This document shows, one piece after another, positions 1-12,923 of a stretch of DNA of 64,000 bases. Within the stretch, counting starts at the first letter, position 1; every line of letters begins with the position of its first letter. A program made the translations under genes and the position numbers. This DNA is from Litsea cubeba. Lineage: Eukaryota > Streptophyta > Magnoliopsida > Laurales > Lauraceae. The stretch spans positions 48,289,306 through 48,353,305 of the forward strand of contig CM022948.1 in assembly GCA_012931725.1 (NCBI GenBank). The letters run 5' to 3'. Below the pieces are notes generated by a model that worked only from the letters and a program-made list of their open reading frames with translations, ran no database searches and was not told the DNA's origin.

Positions 1-203
1 AAGCAAAGGTCATTTATTTTTAAGATGACTCAAGTCATTGAGTCATAAATTTAATTAACTAAGTTTGCTAGATTTAAAATAGCCTTTGAGTAAACAATGT
101 AAACGTCAAAAAGTATAAACCCTAGTAATAAATAATCAAGTGGGAGAGGGGTTTTGGAAAGACCCCATGGCCTTCCATTTTCGGTTCATGTTATCTCATT
201 AAG

Positions 204-590
204 GTGTTAGTAGGAGCGGCCATCCCTTCGGTGGAGTTCTTTACTAAAGATCACTTCTATAGAATGTCAATGAAGTGTTGGTGGGAGCGGCCATCCCTTC
301 GGTGGAGCTCTTTACTAAAGTTAACTTCTAGAATGGATAAAAGTCACTTCCCTTCGGAGGACTTAAGTCATAGACATTCTGGGAAATTTCATAAGAGATG
401 GTAAAACACTTGACATAAGACGGTAATGACCTCTCCCTAGGAGTTAAGGGTTATTTGTCATATGAAGCCAAACCAATCAGTGATCGGACTACCACTGGAT
501 ATGTGTATCTAGATAGTGATAATCCAAATAAGCATACCTTAATTCAACGTGACTGTAGGCTCGGCCATCCCTTCGATGGAGGGTCTATGA
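204..590 (+). repeat. Tandem GGCCATCCCTTCGRTGGAG units in the Copia leader
   Basis: The motif GGCCATCCCTTCGGTGGAG followed by a CTTTACTAAAG block occurs near 218 and again near 288, about 69 bases apart. A diverged third copy (CGATGGAGGG) lies near 563 and is also present in the minus-strand copy near 12715. This is internal duplication in the untranslated leader upstream of gag; the role, if any, is unknown. Confidence 0.7.
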
Positions 591-735
591 GGAGGTTGAA
601 ACACTGATACATTATGATTAGGGTTAAATAATGTAAAAAGTTTTGTGCTTTGTTTTTCCTTTTATAACAAGCACCATACGCATATTACATATATACTGCC
701 TGTCTAATTATAAACCGTTTTATATCCAGAGAGAG

Positions 736-3700
736 ATGGGTAAAGATTCTTTTAGTTCGTTGATGTGCATTCTTCGTGAGAACAAACTGACTGGACCTAA
801 TTACGTAGATTGGAAGAGAAATCTTGACATAGTACTCACTGCTGAGGAGTACAAGTATGTCTTGACGAAAACCTGTCCTGATATTGATGCTAATTCTATT
901 GATGACCAGTTAGAGGCTGAGAGGAAATGGAAGAAAGCGAATAGCATGGCTAAATGCTACATGCTTGCTTCCATGTCCAACATGTTACAAACACAGCACG
1001 AGCAAATGGACACAGCCTATGAAATCATGATGTCCTTGTCTGAGATGTTCGCAGACAAAAGCAGGCCCGCTAGGCAAGCTGCTATAAAGACTATCATGAA
1101 TACTAGGATGGCTGAGGGAACGCCTGTCAGAGAGCATATGCTCAAGCTGATGGATTGTTTCAATGTAGCTGAGATTCTAGGGGCTGAGATTGATGCAGAG
1201 AGTCCAACTGATATGATTCTCGAAACTCTGCCGGACTCTTTCAATCAGTTCAAGCTCAATTTCAATATGAGCAAGATGGACATGACTCTATCTGAGTTAA
1301 TGAAAGAACTCTAGGCGGCGGAGGCTATCATGAAGCCCAAAGCCCAAGCTCACTTTTTCCAGTCTTCCTCTAAACTAAACCCGAAAGGGAAGAAGTTCAA
1401 GAAGAAGCAGAATATGGGAAAAGGGCAGAAAAAGGACAATACTGGTAAAAAGAAGGATAAGGGTACAGATGGAAAGGCCAAAGGGAAATGCTTCAAGTGT
1501 GGCCTCAAAGGTCATTGGAAGAAAGATTGTCCCAAGTTGTTAGCCTCGGTCAAGAAAGGTACATCTTTTTCATACTACATGAAACTTGTCTGGTGATTGA
1601 TTCAACTGATTCATGGATAGTAGACTCAGGAGCCACTAATCATATCTGCAATTCATTGCAGGGGTTTCAGATAATGCAGAAGATTGAGAAAGGAGAGTTT
1701 GCCTTTAGAGTTGGAACTGGAGCTAAATTTGGGCAGTTGCAGTAGGAGTTGTTTCCTTACATTTTCCATGTGATAGGATATTAGTTTTAAATAATGTTTT
1801 CTAAGTTCCGGAATTGAGGAAGAATTTAAATTCAGTTTCCAGACTCATTGAATTTAATTATTCAGTTTCTTTCCATTCTGGTGTTGATATCAGTAGAGAT
1901 GGAAATATTATATGTTCCGGTAGAATGCATGACAACTTATTTTATATATATTCCATTGCTCCCACACTGCATAATGTACAACAAGAAAACTCAACTTCCA
2001 TTAAAAGGAAGGTATCTTCAATCAATGACACATATCTTTGGCACTTACATTTGGGTCACATTAACTTAAAACGGATTCAGAGGTTGGTAGAAGATGAGCC
2101 TTTAAGCTCATTAGATTTCGAACCTTTTCCTCAGTGCGAATCTTGTCTCAAGGGAAAGATGACCAAACGGTCATTCTCTGGAAAGGGACTAAGGTCAAAG
2201 GAGTTGTTAGAATTGATTCACACTAATGTGTGTGGTCCTATGAACAAACCAGCTCGAGGAGGGTATGAGTATTACATCACCTTCACTGATGATTACTCTA
2301 GGTATGGATATGTGTACTTAATGCGACGCAAGTCTGAGGCATTTGATAAATTCAAACAATTCAAGGCTGAGGCGGAGTTACAACTAGGGAAACATATCAA
2401 AGCCCTTCGATCTAATCGAGGTGGCGAGTACCTCCTGGGTGAGTTCAAAGAGTACCTCACACAATATGGGATTGTGTCTCAGTTGTCTGCACCGGGTACA
2501 CCCCAACAAAATGGTGTAGCAGAGAGAAGAAACCGTACCCTTCTTGATATGGTAAGGTCCATGATGAGTCATGCAACCCTACCTATATCTTTTTGGGGAT
2601 ATGCCCTAGAAGTAGCAGCATACATTTTAAATCTGGTACCTTCTAAATCAGTACCTAGGACACCGCAAGAAATGTGGGCAGGTCGAAAACCTAGTTTAAG
2701 ACATATCCACATTTGAAGTTGTCCGGCCTATGTACTGAATGATAAAGCTACCAAGCTGGAACCCAGATCGGAAATGTGCTACTTCACTGGGTATCCTAAG
2801 GGAACGAGAGGTGGCATCTTTTATCATCCAAAGGAGCAAAAAATGCTTGTCAGCACTCATGCTAGGTACTTGGAGGATGATTGTATGATGCACCAAGAGT
2901 TTAGTTGTAAAGAAACCCTTGAGGAGATTCTTCCGGAATCTCCTACAACATCTGTACCAGATCCTGAGGCGGTAGATGAACAAGATATTCCTTTTAACAC
3001 TCCGGAGCCTCGTCGTAGTGGGAGAATTTCTAGACAGCCATAAAGATATCTAGGAGTGTCTTTTAAGACAGACTCTGAAGATCTGGTTGAGGATCCTACT
3101 AGTTATGATGAAGCAGTAACGGATATAGATGCTGACATGTGGCAGCAAGCGATGAAATCTGAAATGGATTCTTTGTATTCCAATCAAGTCTGGGAACTTG
3201 TAGATGCACCTGAAGGGATTAAACCCATAGGGTGCAAGTGGATCTACAAGAGGAAGAGAGGAGTGGATGGGTAGGTGGAAACCTTCAAAGCAAGACTGGT
3301 GGCGAAAGGATATACTTAGAAAGAGGGTATCGATTATGAGGAAACCTTTTCACCAGTGGCTATACTTAAGTCCATAAGGATTCTCTTGGCCATCGCATAT
3401 CATTATGACTACGAGATATGGCAGATGGATGTCAAGACAACTTTTCTTAATGGAAGTCTTGACGAATGCATCTATATGATGCAACCAGAGGGTTTCATTG
3501 CTAGTGGCCAAGATAACATGGTTTGTAAACTTAATAAGTCCATTTATGGACTTAAGCAAGCATCTAGAGCATGGAACATCAAGTTTAATCTGGCAGTCAA
3601 ATCTTTTGGCTTTGATCAAAACATTGATGAACCATGTGTGTATAAGAAAGGAAGTGGAAAAGCAGTTGCATTTTTAGTTCTGTATGTAAATGACATATTG

Positions 3701-4669
3701 CTCATTGGAAATGATGTAGGTACATTGTCATCCACAAAGGTTTGGTTATCCTCTCAATTTCAGATGAAGGATTTGGGGGAGGCCAGCTATATCTTACGGA
3801 TCAAGCTTTTGCGTGATCGCAAGAATAAAATGTTAGCCTTATCCCAATCTTCATATATTGAGAAGATATTGGTCAAGTTTAACATGCATGATTCCAAGAA
3901 GGGCTTGCTACCGTCTAGACATGGAGTACCACTGTCTCGAGATCAATGTCCAAAGACATCTGAAAAGATAGAGAGCATGAGGAGAGTTCCATATGCATCC
4001 GCTGTTGGAAGCCTCATGTATGCTATGTTATATACTAGACCAGATATTTGCTTTGCCATTGGCATGGTTAGCAGATATCAGTCAAACCCTGGACCCATGC
4101 ATTGGATGGCTGTTAAGCATATATTCAAGTATCTTTGGAGGACGAAAGATTATATGCTAACCTTTCGAGCAGATGATCTAACGCCTTTGGCATACACAGA
4201 TTCTGATTTCCAATCTGATAAGGATGCCATAAAGTCTACTTCAGGATACGTCTTTACTTTGTCAGGAGGGGCTATATCATGGAGAAGTGTCAAGCAATCC
4301 TGTATTGCTGATTCTACCATGAAAGTAGAGTATGTGGCGGCATCGGAAGCTGCGAAGGAAGCAGTATGGCTTAGAAAATTCCTATTGGAATTGGGAGTTG
4401 TTCCTGCAGTGCATAAACCGATTGTCATGTACTGCGACAACACTGGTGCTGTAGCACAGTGCAAAGAGCCCAGGAATCACAAGAAAGGCAAGCACATTCA
4501 GAGAAAATACCACTTGATCCGGGAATTCATTCAGGATGGAGAAATAGTGGTGGAGCATATTGCTTCGGCGAATAACTTAGTAGACCCATTCATTAAGACT
4601 CTTACTGAGAAAGTCTTTACTTCTCATGTTGAGTCTATGGGTGTTAGGTTAGGAAGTAGTGATCTTTAG
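736..4669 (+). pseudogene. Copia gag-pol polyprotein, left copy, broken
   Basis: Gag starts at ATG 736 (MGKDSFSS). Visible in order: gag; zinc knuckle CFKCGLKGHWKKDC near 1490; protease WIVDSGATNHIC near 1615; integrase HHCC and DDE core (about 2030-2580); reverse transcriptase (about 3090-3850); RNase H (about 4190-4600); stop at 4667-4669. Damage, judged against the right copy: CAG to TAG at about 1312, a lost T near 1580, further stops near 2714, 3041, 3272 and 3318. Catalytic residues are also gone: integrase has HTNVCGPM instead of HTD and RSNRGGEY instead of RSD, and the reverse-transcriptase box is YVND instead of YVDD. These changes fit C-to-T decay of methylated DNA. Non-functional. 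Confidence 0.9.
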
Positions 4670-4670
4670 T

Positions 4671-4683
4671 GTAAGTGGGAGTT
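4671..4683 (+). other. Polypurine tract of the left Copia copy
   Basis: The purine-rich stretch GTAAGTGGGAG lies directly before the LTR start TGTTGGGATTGG at 4684, as expected for the plus-strand DNA primer. The mirror sequence CTCCCACTTGC at 8610-8620 precedes the right copy's LTR. Confidence 0.75.
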
Positions 4684-6587
4684 TGTTGGGATTGGTGTAT
4701 GCCCTAAAGCCCACTAGCTGCACTCTCATCTTTTGTTACTGGATATTTACTAGTTATTTAATGGAATGACTCTTTTCTCTTTAAACATATATATATGTAT
4801 GGTTGTGTAAGGCCCATTGTTTCCAGTAAATGAATTAGGTGTGTAGTGCCTACACACAGATAGGTCTGACTCATGGACACTGGAAACAATAAAATTGTTC
4901 ATAACTGAAAGATGGAGTTGGGCACTTCATCTTGGTATAAGTTATAATGAGAGACTCTCCTGTATTCAGGGTGACTTACCTAAGTCATGGGAGGACTTTT
5001 CCGGATTTATCTCATTAGTGCATATGCAATGCATTGAACAAGACCATTGTAGGTGTGATCTCTAAAATAGTACTATCACCGAGAGAGATCAAGCCACCTC
5101 ATGCTACTGAGTGACCAGTGCTCTTAATCTTGAGCATTTGTGGATGAACTGACGAAGTCAAGGTCTTGTGCTTTAATTCACTATGGGTGAGATTCTTTTC
5201 ATAGGGTCAAAAGCTCTGTGTTTTGGGTACTCAGACTTGATCAGTTGGGACGTGCAGATGCAATAAAGAATCTATGCCATCTAATGATGGAATGATCGTC
5301 CCCATAGAATTATCCGATTAATCATCAAAATCTAAGATCTTAGTATATGGATATTCCATATGGATATTGAACTTGTGGGTCGCTCCCTGGACCAAGAGAA
5401 TGATATCCGGATGATGATTAAGTTAAGGATATGAAGTTCTAAGGTTTAGATGTAATCGAGAAGGTTGATAGTACATTGGATAACCTGACTTGATTATGGA
5501 TGTTACATAGAGGGGCATTCAGGTCATTACACTTAGTAGGTCGAAGACAACTGTCATTTAATGACGAGCTTATCATATTATATATTTGTCCATGGAGTTC
5601 AACCATAACTCTTTAGTGGAATGAGTTAAGGTTAAAATGGTCTTAATGTTGCTATGGGTTTAGCATGGACATTTTGGTCATTTTGGGAGCCAAGGGCAAA
5701 TACGTCTTTTGGTCCCTTCTCTAGTCACTTTCCAAGATTGGCATGGTTTCCTAAGTTGTTTAGATGACATATGGTTGAATTATTTTAGTGGAAAAATAAT
5801 TTTGAGTTTAAATTCAAATAGGCCTTTAATGGCATACATGAATTTAATTCTAGATAAATTATTAGTGGGCCATGGTGAGCATTAGTATGTAGGACGTCCA
5901 TAATGGAATTTCCATGGGTAAGGTTTCCAACTTTGAGTAGGTCTCTCTACTTGGAAGGTTGGACTCCTCTTTGGATTTGTATTCCTATAGTAAAGTTTCC
6001 TTTTTGAATTAGAAACTTAAATTAGTAAGTGTTGTGCAACTAGGATTACTAATTGCTAAAGTTTGTGGGAAGTTCCTTTAGAGTGTTTCTAAAAGGAAAT
6101 AAATCTTTAGATTATACTTTCCTTTTAGGACATCTGTGAGAATTAGAAGAGATAGTCTTTAAGGAAAGTAATTCCAAAAGTTTCTATAAAAGAGGAAACA
6201 CACCCCCTTGGACGTCCATCCCTATGCAAGAGACTATCCCACACGTCCAAGCCCTCCTTCTTCTTTTTCGAAGAGAGCATAAGGTCTGAGAATTTTTCCA
6301 TAAAAAATAGTTCTCAAAATCCATCTAGAAACCTAGATTAATATCCCACCATCTTAGCCAATCAGATTTGGAAGTGAAATAGGGAAGAAGATCAAAGGCA
6401 ATTCTACTGTAGAAAATTCCAGCAAGTTGTTTGCTAATTGCAAGTCTGAGTTCAGCCCTTTGGATCTTTTATTTCAGAGATTTGAAGTCTACAAATCATC
6501 AAGGTAATAGTCTTCTTGAATCTCCTTTAATTATACACTTGTTGGTCATGAATTCATGGAGTTATTATGCGATCAATATGGCTGATT
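4684..6587 (+). repeat. 3' LTR of the left Copia copy, truncated at its tail
   Basis: Begins TGTTGGGATTGGTG directly after the polypurine tract. It matches in reverse the segment 6696-8607 along almost its whole length. The match stops at GGCTGATT (6580-6587). In the right copy the LTR seems to continue about 110 bases further, so this copy has probably lost its LTR end, including the terminal CA. Confidence 0.8.
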
Positions 6588-8607
6588 GGCGCTGCCCAGA
6601 TTAGATTTTTAAAAATCTATCATGTTACAAATCAGCCATGAACGTCTTCCCCTAGTGATGTTCAGATCTGAATTGCAGTTTCTTTCAGTGCTATAAATCA
6701 GCCATAGTGATCGCAAAATAACTCCATGAATTCATGACCAACAAGTGTATAATTAAAGGAGAATCAAGAAGACTATTACCTTGAAGATTTGTGGACTTCA
6801 AATCTCTGAAAAAATAGATCCAAAGGGATGAACTCAGACTTGCAATTACCAAACAACTTGCTGGAATTTTCTGCAGTAGAATTGCCTTTGATCTTCTTCT
6901 CCATCTCTCTTCCAAATCTGATTGGCTAAGATGGTGGGATCTTAATCTAGGTTTCTAGATGGGTTTTGAGAACTATTTTCTATGGAAAAAATCTCAGACC
7001 TTGAACTATCTTCAAAGAAAAACAAAGGGGCTGGACGTGTGGAATATGGCTCTCTTTCTATGTTGGACGTCCAAGGGGGAAGCCTCCTTCCTTTTTATAG
7101 AAACTTTTGGAATCCTTTCCTAAAAAGTTATCTCTTCTAATTCTCATAGATGTCCTAAAAAGAAAGTATAATCTAATGATTTATTTCCTTTTAGAAACAC
7201 TCCAATTAAAAAAGGAAACTAAGGAACATCCCACAAACTTTGGCAATTAGTAATCCTAGTTGCACAACACTTATTACTTTTAGTTTCTAATTCAAAAAGG
7301 AAACTTTCTTATAGGAATACTAATCCAAAGAGGAGTCCAACCTTCCAAGTAGAGAGACCTACTCAAAATTGGAAACCTTACTTATGGAATTCCCATTATG
7401 GACGTCCCACATACTAATGCACACCATGGCCCACAAATAATTTATCTAGAATTAAATTCATGTATGCCATCAAACGCCTATTTGAATTTAAACTCAAAAT
7501 TATTTTTCCACTAAAATAATTCAACCATATGTCATCTAAACATTTTAGGAAGCCATGCTAATCTTGGAAAGTGACTAGAGAAGGGACCAAAAGACATATT
7601 TGCCATTGGCTCCCAAAATGACCAAAATGTCTATGCTAAACCCAAAGCAAAATAAAGACCATTTTAACCTTAACTCATTGCACTAAAGAGTTATGGTTGA
7701 ACTCCAGGGACAAATATATAATATAATAAGCTCGTCAGAAAATGACAGTTGTCTTCGACCTACTAAGTGTAATGACCTGAATATGTAACATCCATAATCA
7801 AGTCAGGTTATCAGATGTACTATCAATCTTCTTGATTACATCTAAACCTTAGAACTTCATATCCTTAACTTAATCATCATCCAGATATCATTCTCTTGGT
7901 CCGGGGAGCGACCCACAAGTTCAATATCTATATGGAACATCCATATACTAAGATCTTAGATTTTGATGATTAATCGGATAATTCTAAGGGGACGATCATT
8001 CCATCATTAGATAGCATAGATTCTTTATTGCATCTGCACGTCCCAACTGATCAAGTCCGAGTACCCAAAACACAGAGCTGTTGACCCTATGAAAAGAATC
8101 TCACCCATAGTGAATTAAAGCACAAGAACTTGACTTCATCAGTTCATCCACAAATGCTCAAGATTAAGAGCACCTGTCACTCAGTAGCATGAGGTGGCTT
8201 GATCTCTCTCAGTGATAGTAATATTTTAGAGATCACACCTACAATGGTCCTGTTCAATACATTGCGTATGCACTAATGAGATAAATCCGGGAATGTCCTC
8301 CCATGACTTAGGTAAGTCACCCTGAATACAGGAGAGTCTCTCACTATAACTTATACCAAGATGAAGTGCCCAGCTCCATCTCTCAGTTATGAACAAATAT
8401 ATCGTTTTCAGTGTCCATGAATTAGACCTATCTGTGTGTAGACACTAGACACCTAATTCATTTACTAGAAACAATGGGCCTTACACAACCATACATATAT
8501 ACATGTTTAAAGAGAAAAGAGTCATTCCATTAAATAACCAATAAATATCCAGTAACAAAAGATGAGAGTGCAGCTAGTGGGCTTTAGGGCATACACCAAT
8601 CCCAACA
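6586..8607 (-). repeat. 3' LTR of the right Copia copy
   Basis: Reads on the minus strand from TGTTGGG (8607) leftwards. If it ends in GGCAGCGCCA (minus strand, at 6586) it is about 2.02 kb and abuts the truncated left LTR directly. The end is inferred from the CA terminus and the break of symmetry; it was not checked against another copy. The part 6588-6695 has no partner in the left arm. Confidence 0.65.
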
Positions 8608-8621
8608 AACTCCCACTTGCA

Positions 8622-11600
8622 CTAAAGATCACTAGTTCCTAACCTAACACCTATAGACTCAACATGAGAAGTAAAGACTTTCTCAGTGAGAGTCTTTGTG
8701 AATGGGTCAGCTAAGTTATTCGCCGAAGCAATATGCTTCACCACTATTTCTCCATCCTGAATGAATTCCCGGATCAAGTGGTACTTTCTCTAAATGTGCT
8801 TGCCTTTCTTGTGATTCATGGGCTCTTTGCACTGTGCTACAGCACCAGTGTTGTCGCAGTACATGACAATCGGTTTTTATACTGCAGGAACAACTCCCAA
8901 TTCCAATAGGAATTTCCTGAGCCATACTGCTTCCTTCGCAGCTTCCGATGCCGCCACATACTCTGCTTCCATGGTAGAATCAGCAGTACAGGATTGCTTG
9001 ACACTCCTCCATGATATAGCCCCTCCTGACAGAGTAAAGACGTATCCTGAAGTAGACTTTCTGGCATCACTATCAGATTGAGAATCAGAGTCTGTATACG
9101 CCAATGGCGTTAGATCATCTGCTCGAAAGGTTAGCATATAATCTTTCGTTCTCCGAAGATACTTGAATATATGCTTAACAGCTGTCCAATGCATAGGTCC
9201 AGGGTTTGACTGATATCTGCTAACCATGCCAATGGCAAAGCAAATATCTGGTCTAGTACATAACATAGCATACATGAGGCTTCCAACAGCGGATGCATAT
9301 GGAACTGTCCTCATGCTCTCTATCTCTTTAGATGTCTTTGGACATTGATCTCGAGACAGTGGTACTCCATGTCTAGAAGGTAGGAGGCCCTTCTTGGAGT
9401 CATGCATGTTAAACTTGACTAATATCTTCTCAATGTATGAAGATTAGGATAGGGCTAACATCTTATTCTTGCGATCACGCAAAAGCTTGATCCCTAAGAT
9501 ATAGCTGGCCTCACCCAAATCCTTCAGCTGAAATTGAGAGGATAACCAAACCTTTGTGGATGACAATATACCTACATCATTTCCAATGAGCAATATGTCA
9601 TCTACATACAGAACTAAAAATGCAACTGCTTTTCCACTTCCTTTCTTATACACACATGGTTCATCAATGTTTTGATCAAAGCCAAAAGATTTGACTGCCA
9701 GATTAAACTTGATGTTCCATGTTCTTGATGCTTGCTTAAGTCCATAAATGGACTTCTTAAGTTTACAAACCATGTTATCTTGCCACCAGCAATGAAGCCC
9801 TCTGGTTGCATCATATAGATGCATTCGTCAAGACTTCCATTAAGAAAAGCTCTCTTGACATCCATTTGCCATATCTCGTAGTCATAATGACATGCGATGG
9901 CCAAGAGAATCCTTATGGACTCAAGCATAGCCACTGGTGAAAAGGTTTCCTCACAATCGATACTCGCTTTCTGAGTCTATCCTTTCGCCACCAGTCTTGC
10001 TTTGAAGGTTTCCACCTTCCCATCCACTCCTCTCTTCCTCTTGTAGATCCACTTGCACCCTATGGGTTTAATCCCTTCAGGTGCATCTACAAGTTCCCAG
10101 ACTTGATTGGAATACAAAGAATCCATTTCAGATTTCATCGCTTGCTGCCACATGTCAGCATCTATATCCGTTACTGCTTCATCATAACTAGTAGGATCCT
10201 CAACCAGATCTTCAGAGTCTGTCTTAAAAGACACTCCTAGATATCTTTCTGGCTGTCTAGAAATTCTCCCACTACGATGAGGCTCCGGAGTGTTAAAAGG
10301 AATATCTTGTTCATCTTCTGTCTCAGGATCTGGTACAGATGTTATAGGAGATCCCGGAAGAATCTCCTCAAGGGTTTCTTTACAACTAAGCTCTTGGTGC
10401 ATCATACAATCATCCAACAAGTACCTAGCATGAGTGCTGATAAGAACTTTTTGCTCCTTTAGATGATAAAAGATGCCACCTCTCGTTCCCTTAGGATACC
10501 CAATGAAGTAGCACATTTCCGATCTGGGTTCCAGCTTGGTAGCTTTATCATTCAGTACTTAGGTCGGACAACCCCAAATGTGGATATGTCTTAAACTAGG
10601 TTCTCGACCTGTCCACATTTCTTGCGGTGTCCTAGGTACTGATTTAGAAGGTACCAGATTTAAAATGTATGCTGCTGCTTCTAGGGCATATCCCCAAAAA
10701 ATATAGGTAGGGTTACATGACTCATCATGGACCTTACCATATCAAGAAGGGTACGGTTTCTTCTCTCTGCTACACCATTTTGCTGGGGTGTACCCGGTGC
10801 AGACAATTGAGACACAATCCCATGTTGTGTGAGGTACTCTTTGAACTCACCCAGGAGGTACTCGCCACCTCGATCAGATCGAAGGGCTTTGATATGTTTC
10901 CCTAGTTGTAACTCCGCCTCAGCCTTGAATTGTTTGAATTTATCAAACGCCTCATACTTGCGTCGCATTAAGTACACATATCCATACCTAGAGGAATCAT
11001 CAGTGAAGGTGATGTAATACTCATACCCTCCTCGAGCTGGTTTTTTCATAGGACCACACACATCAGTGTGAATCAATTCTAACAACTCCTTTGACCTTAG
11101 TCCCTTTCCAGAGAATGACCGTTTTGTCATCTTTCCCTTGAGACAAGATTCGCACTGAGGAAAAGGTTTGAAATCTAATGAGCTTAAAGGCTCATCTTCT
11201 ACCAACCTCTGAATCCGTTTTAGGTTAATGTGACCCAAACGTAAGTGCCAAAGATATGTGTCATTGGTTGAAGATACCTTCCTTTTAATGGAAGTTGAGT
11301 TTTCTTGTTGTACATTATGCGGTGTGGGAGCAATGGGATATATATAAAATAAGTTGTCATGCATTCTACCGGAACATATAATATTTCCATCTCTACTGAT
11401 ATCAACACCAGAATGGAAAGAAACTGAATAATTAAATTCAATGAGTCTGGAAACTGAAATTAAATTCTTCCTCATATCCGGAACATAGAAAACATTATTT
11501 AAAACTAATATCCTATCACATGGAAAATGTAAGGAAACAACTCCTACTGCAACTGCCCAAACTTTAGCTCCAGTTCCAACTCTAAAGGCAAACTCTCCTT

Positions 11601-12555
11601 TCTCAATCTTCTGCATTATCCGAAACCCCTGCAATGAATTGCAGATATGATTAGTGGCTCCTGAGTCTACTATCCATGAATCAGTTGAATCAACCACCAG
11701 ACAAGTTTCAATGTAGTATGAAAAAGATGTACCTTTCTTGACTGAGGCTAGCAACTTGGGACAATCTTTCTTCCAATGACCTTTGAGGCCACACTTGAAG
11801 CATTTCCCTTTGGGCTTTCCATCTGTACCCTTGTCCTTCTTTTTACCAGTATTGTCCTTTTTCTGCCCTTTTCCCATATTCTGCTTCTTCTTGAACTTCT
11901 TCCCTTTCGGGTTTAGTTTAGAGGAAGACTGGAAAAAGTGAGCTTGGGCTTTGGGCTTCATGATAGCCTCTGCCGCCTGGAGTTCTTTCATTAACTCAGA
12001 TAGAGTCATGTCCATCTTGCTCATATTGAAATTGAGCTTGAACTGGTTGAAAGAGTCCGGTAGAGTTTCGAGAATCATATCAGTTTGACTCTCTGCATCA
12101 ATCTCAGCCCCTAAAATCTCAGCTACATTGAAACAATCCATCCGCTTGAGCATATGCTCTCTGACAGGTGTTCCCTCAGCCATCCTAGTATTCATGATAG
12201 TCCTTATAGCAGCTTGCCTAGCTGGCCTGCTTTTGTTTGCGAACATCTCAGACAAGGACATCATGATTTCATAGGCCGTGTCCATTTGCTCGTGCTGTGT
12301 TTGCAACACGTTGGACATGGAAGCAAGCATGTAGCATTTAGCCATGCTATTCGCTTTCTTCCATTTCCTCTCAGCCTCTAACTGGTCATCAGTAGAATTA
12401 GCATCAATATCAGGGCAGGTTTCCAACAAGTCATACTTGTACTCCTCAGCAGTGAGTACTATGTCAAGATTTCTCTTCCAATCTACGTAGTTAGGTCCAG
12501 TCAGTTTGTTCTCACGAAGAATGCACATCAACGGACTAAAATAATCTTTACCCAT
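8622..12555 (-). pseudogene. Copia gag-pol polyprotein, right copy, broken
   Basis: Gag starts at ATG 12555 (MGKDYFSP). One open frame runs through gag, the zinc knuckle CFKCGLKGHWKKDC, protease WIVDSGATNHIC and most of integrase until about 10681, where a base lost near 10700 shifts the frame. The integrase motifs HTDVCGPM and RSDRGGEY and the reverse-transcriptase box YVDD are intact, unlike the left copy. The rest is split by a stop near 9974 and further shifts near 9790 and 9440, then RNase H to the stop at 8622. Better preserved than the left copy but still non-functional. Confidence 0.9.
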
Positions 12556-12923
12556 CTCTCTCTGGATATGAAACGGTTTATAATTAGACAGGCAGTATAT
12601 ATGTAATATGCATATGGTGCTTGTTATAAAAGGAAAAACGAAGCACAAAATTTTTTTACATTATTTAACCCCAATCATAATGTATCAGTGTTTCAACCTC
12701 CTTATAGACCCTCCATCGAAGGGATGGCCGAGCCTACAGTCACGTTGAATTAAGGTTTGCTTATTTGGATTATCACTATCTGGATATACATATCCAGTGG
12801 TAGTCCAATCACTGATTTGTTTGGCCTCATATGACAAATAACTCTTACTCGTAGGGAGAAGTCATTACCGTCTTATGTCAAGTGTTTTACCATCTCTTAT
12901 GAAATTTCCCAGAATGTCTATGA

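Larger units (their letters stand above)
1..6587 (+). mobile_element. Ty1-Copia retrotransposon, left copy (5' end outside window)
   Basis: A plus-strand Copia element: untranslated leader, gag-pol (736-4669), polypurine tract, then the start of a 3' LTR at 4684. The order gag, protease, integrase, reverse transcriptase, RNase H is the Copia order. No 5' LTR or primer site is visible, so the element begins upstream of base 1. Its 3' LTR is cut at about 6587, where it abuts the tail of an opposite-strand relative. The coding region carries several in-frame stops and frameshifts, so it is dead. Family placement is from recognised motifs; I did not assign a named lineage. Confidence 0.88.
368..12923. 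repeat. Giant inverted repeat formed by the two Copia copies
   Basis: Bases 368-6587 and 6696-12923 are reverse complements of each other over about 6.2 kb, with an unpaired centre of about 108 bases (6588-6695). Anchors: TCATAGACATTCT at 368-380 pairs with 12911-12923; the LTR starts 4684 and 8607 pair; GGCTGATT at 6580-6587 pairs with AATCAGCC at 6696-6703. The arms differ at scattered bases and by single-base indels. Confidence 0.88.
6586..12923 (-). mobile_element. Ty1-Copia retrotransposon, right copy, 5'-truncated
   Basis: A minus-strand copy of the same family as 1-6587, lying tail to tail with it. It holds 3' LTR, gag-pol and part of the leader. Similarity to the left copy ends abruptly at 12923 (partner base 368), so the 5' LTR and primer site are missing. 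Downstream of 12923 the sequence is unrelated. Confidence 0.87.
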
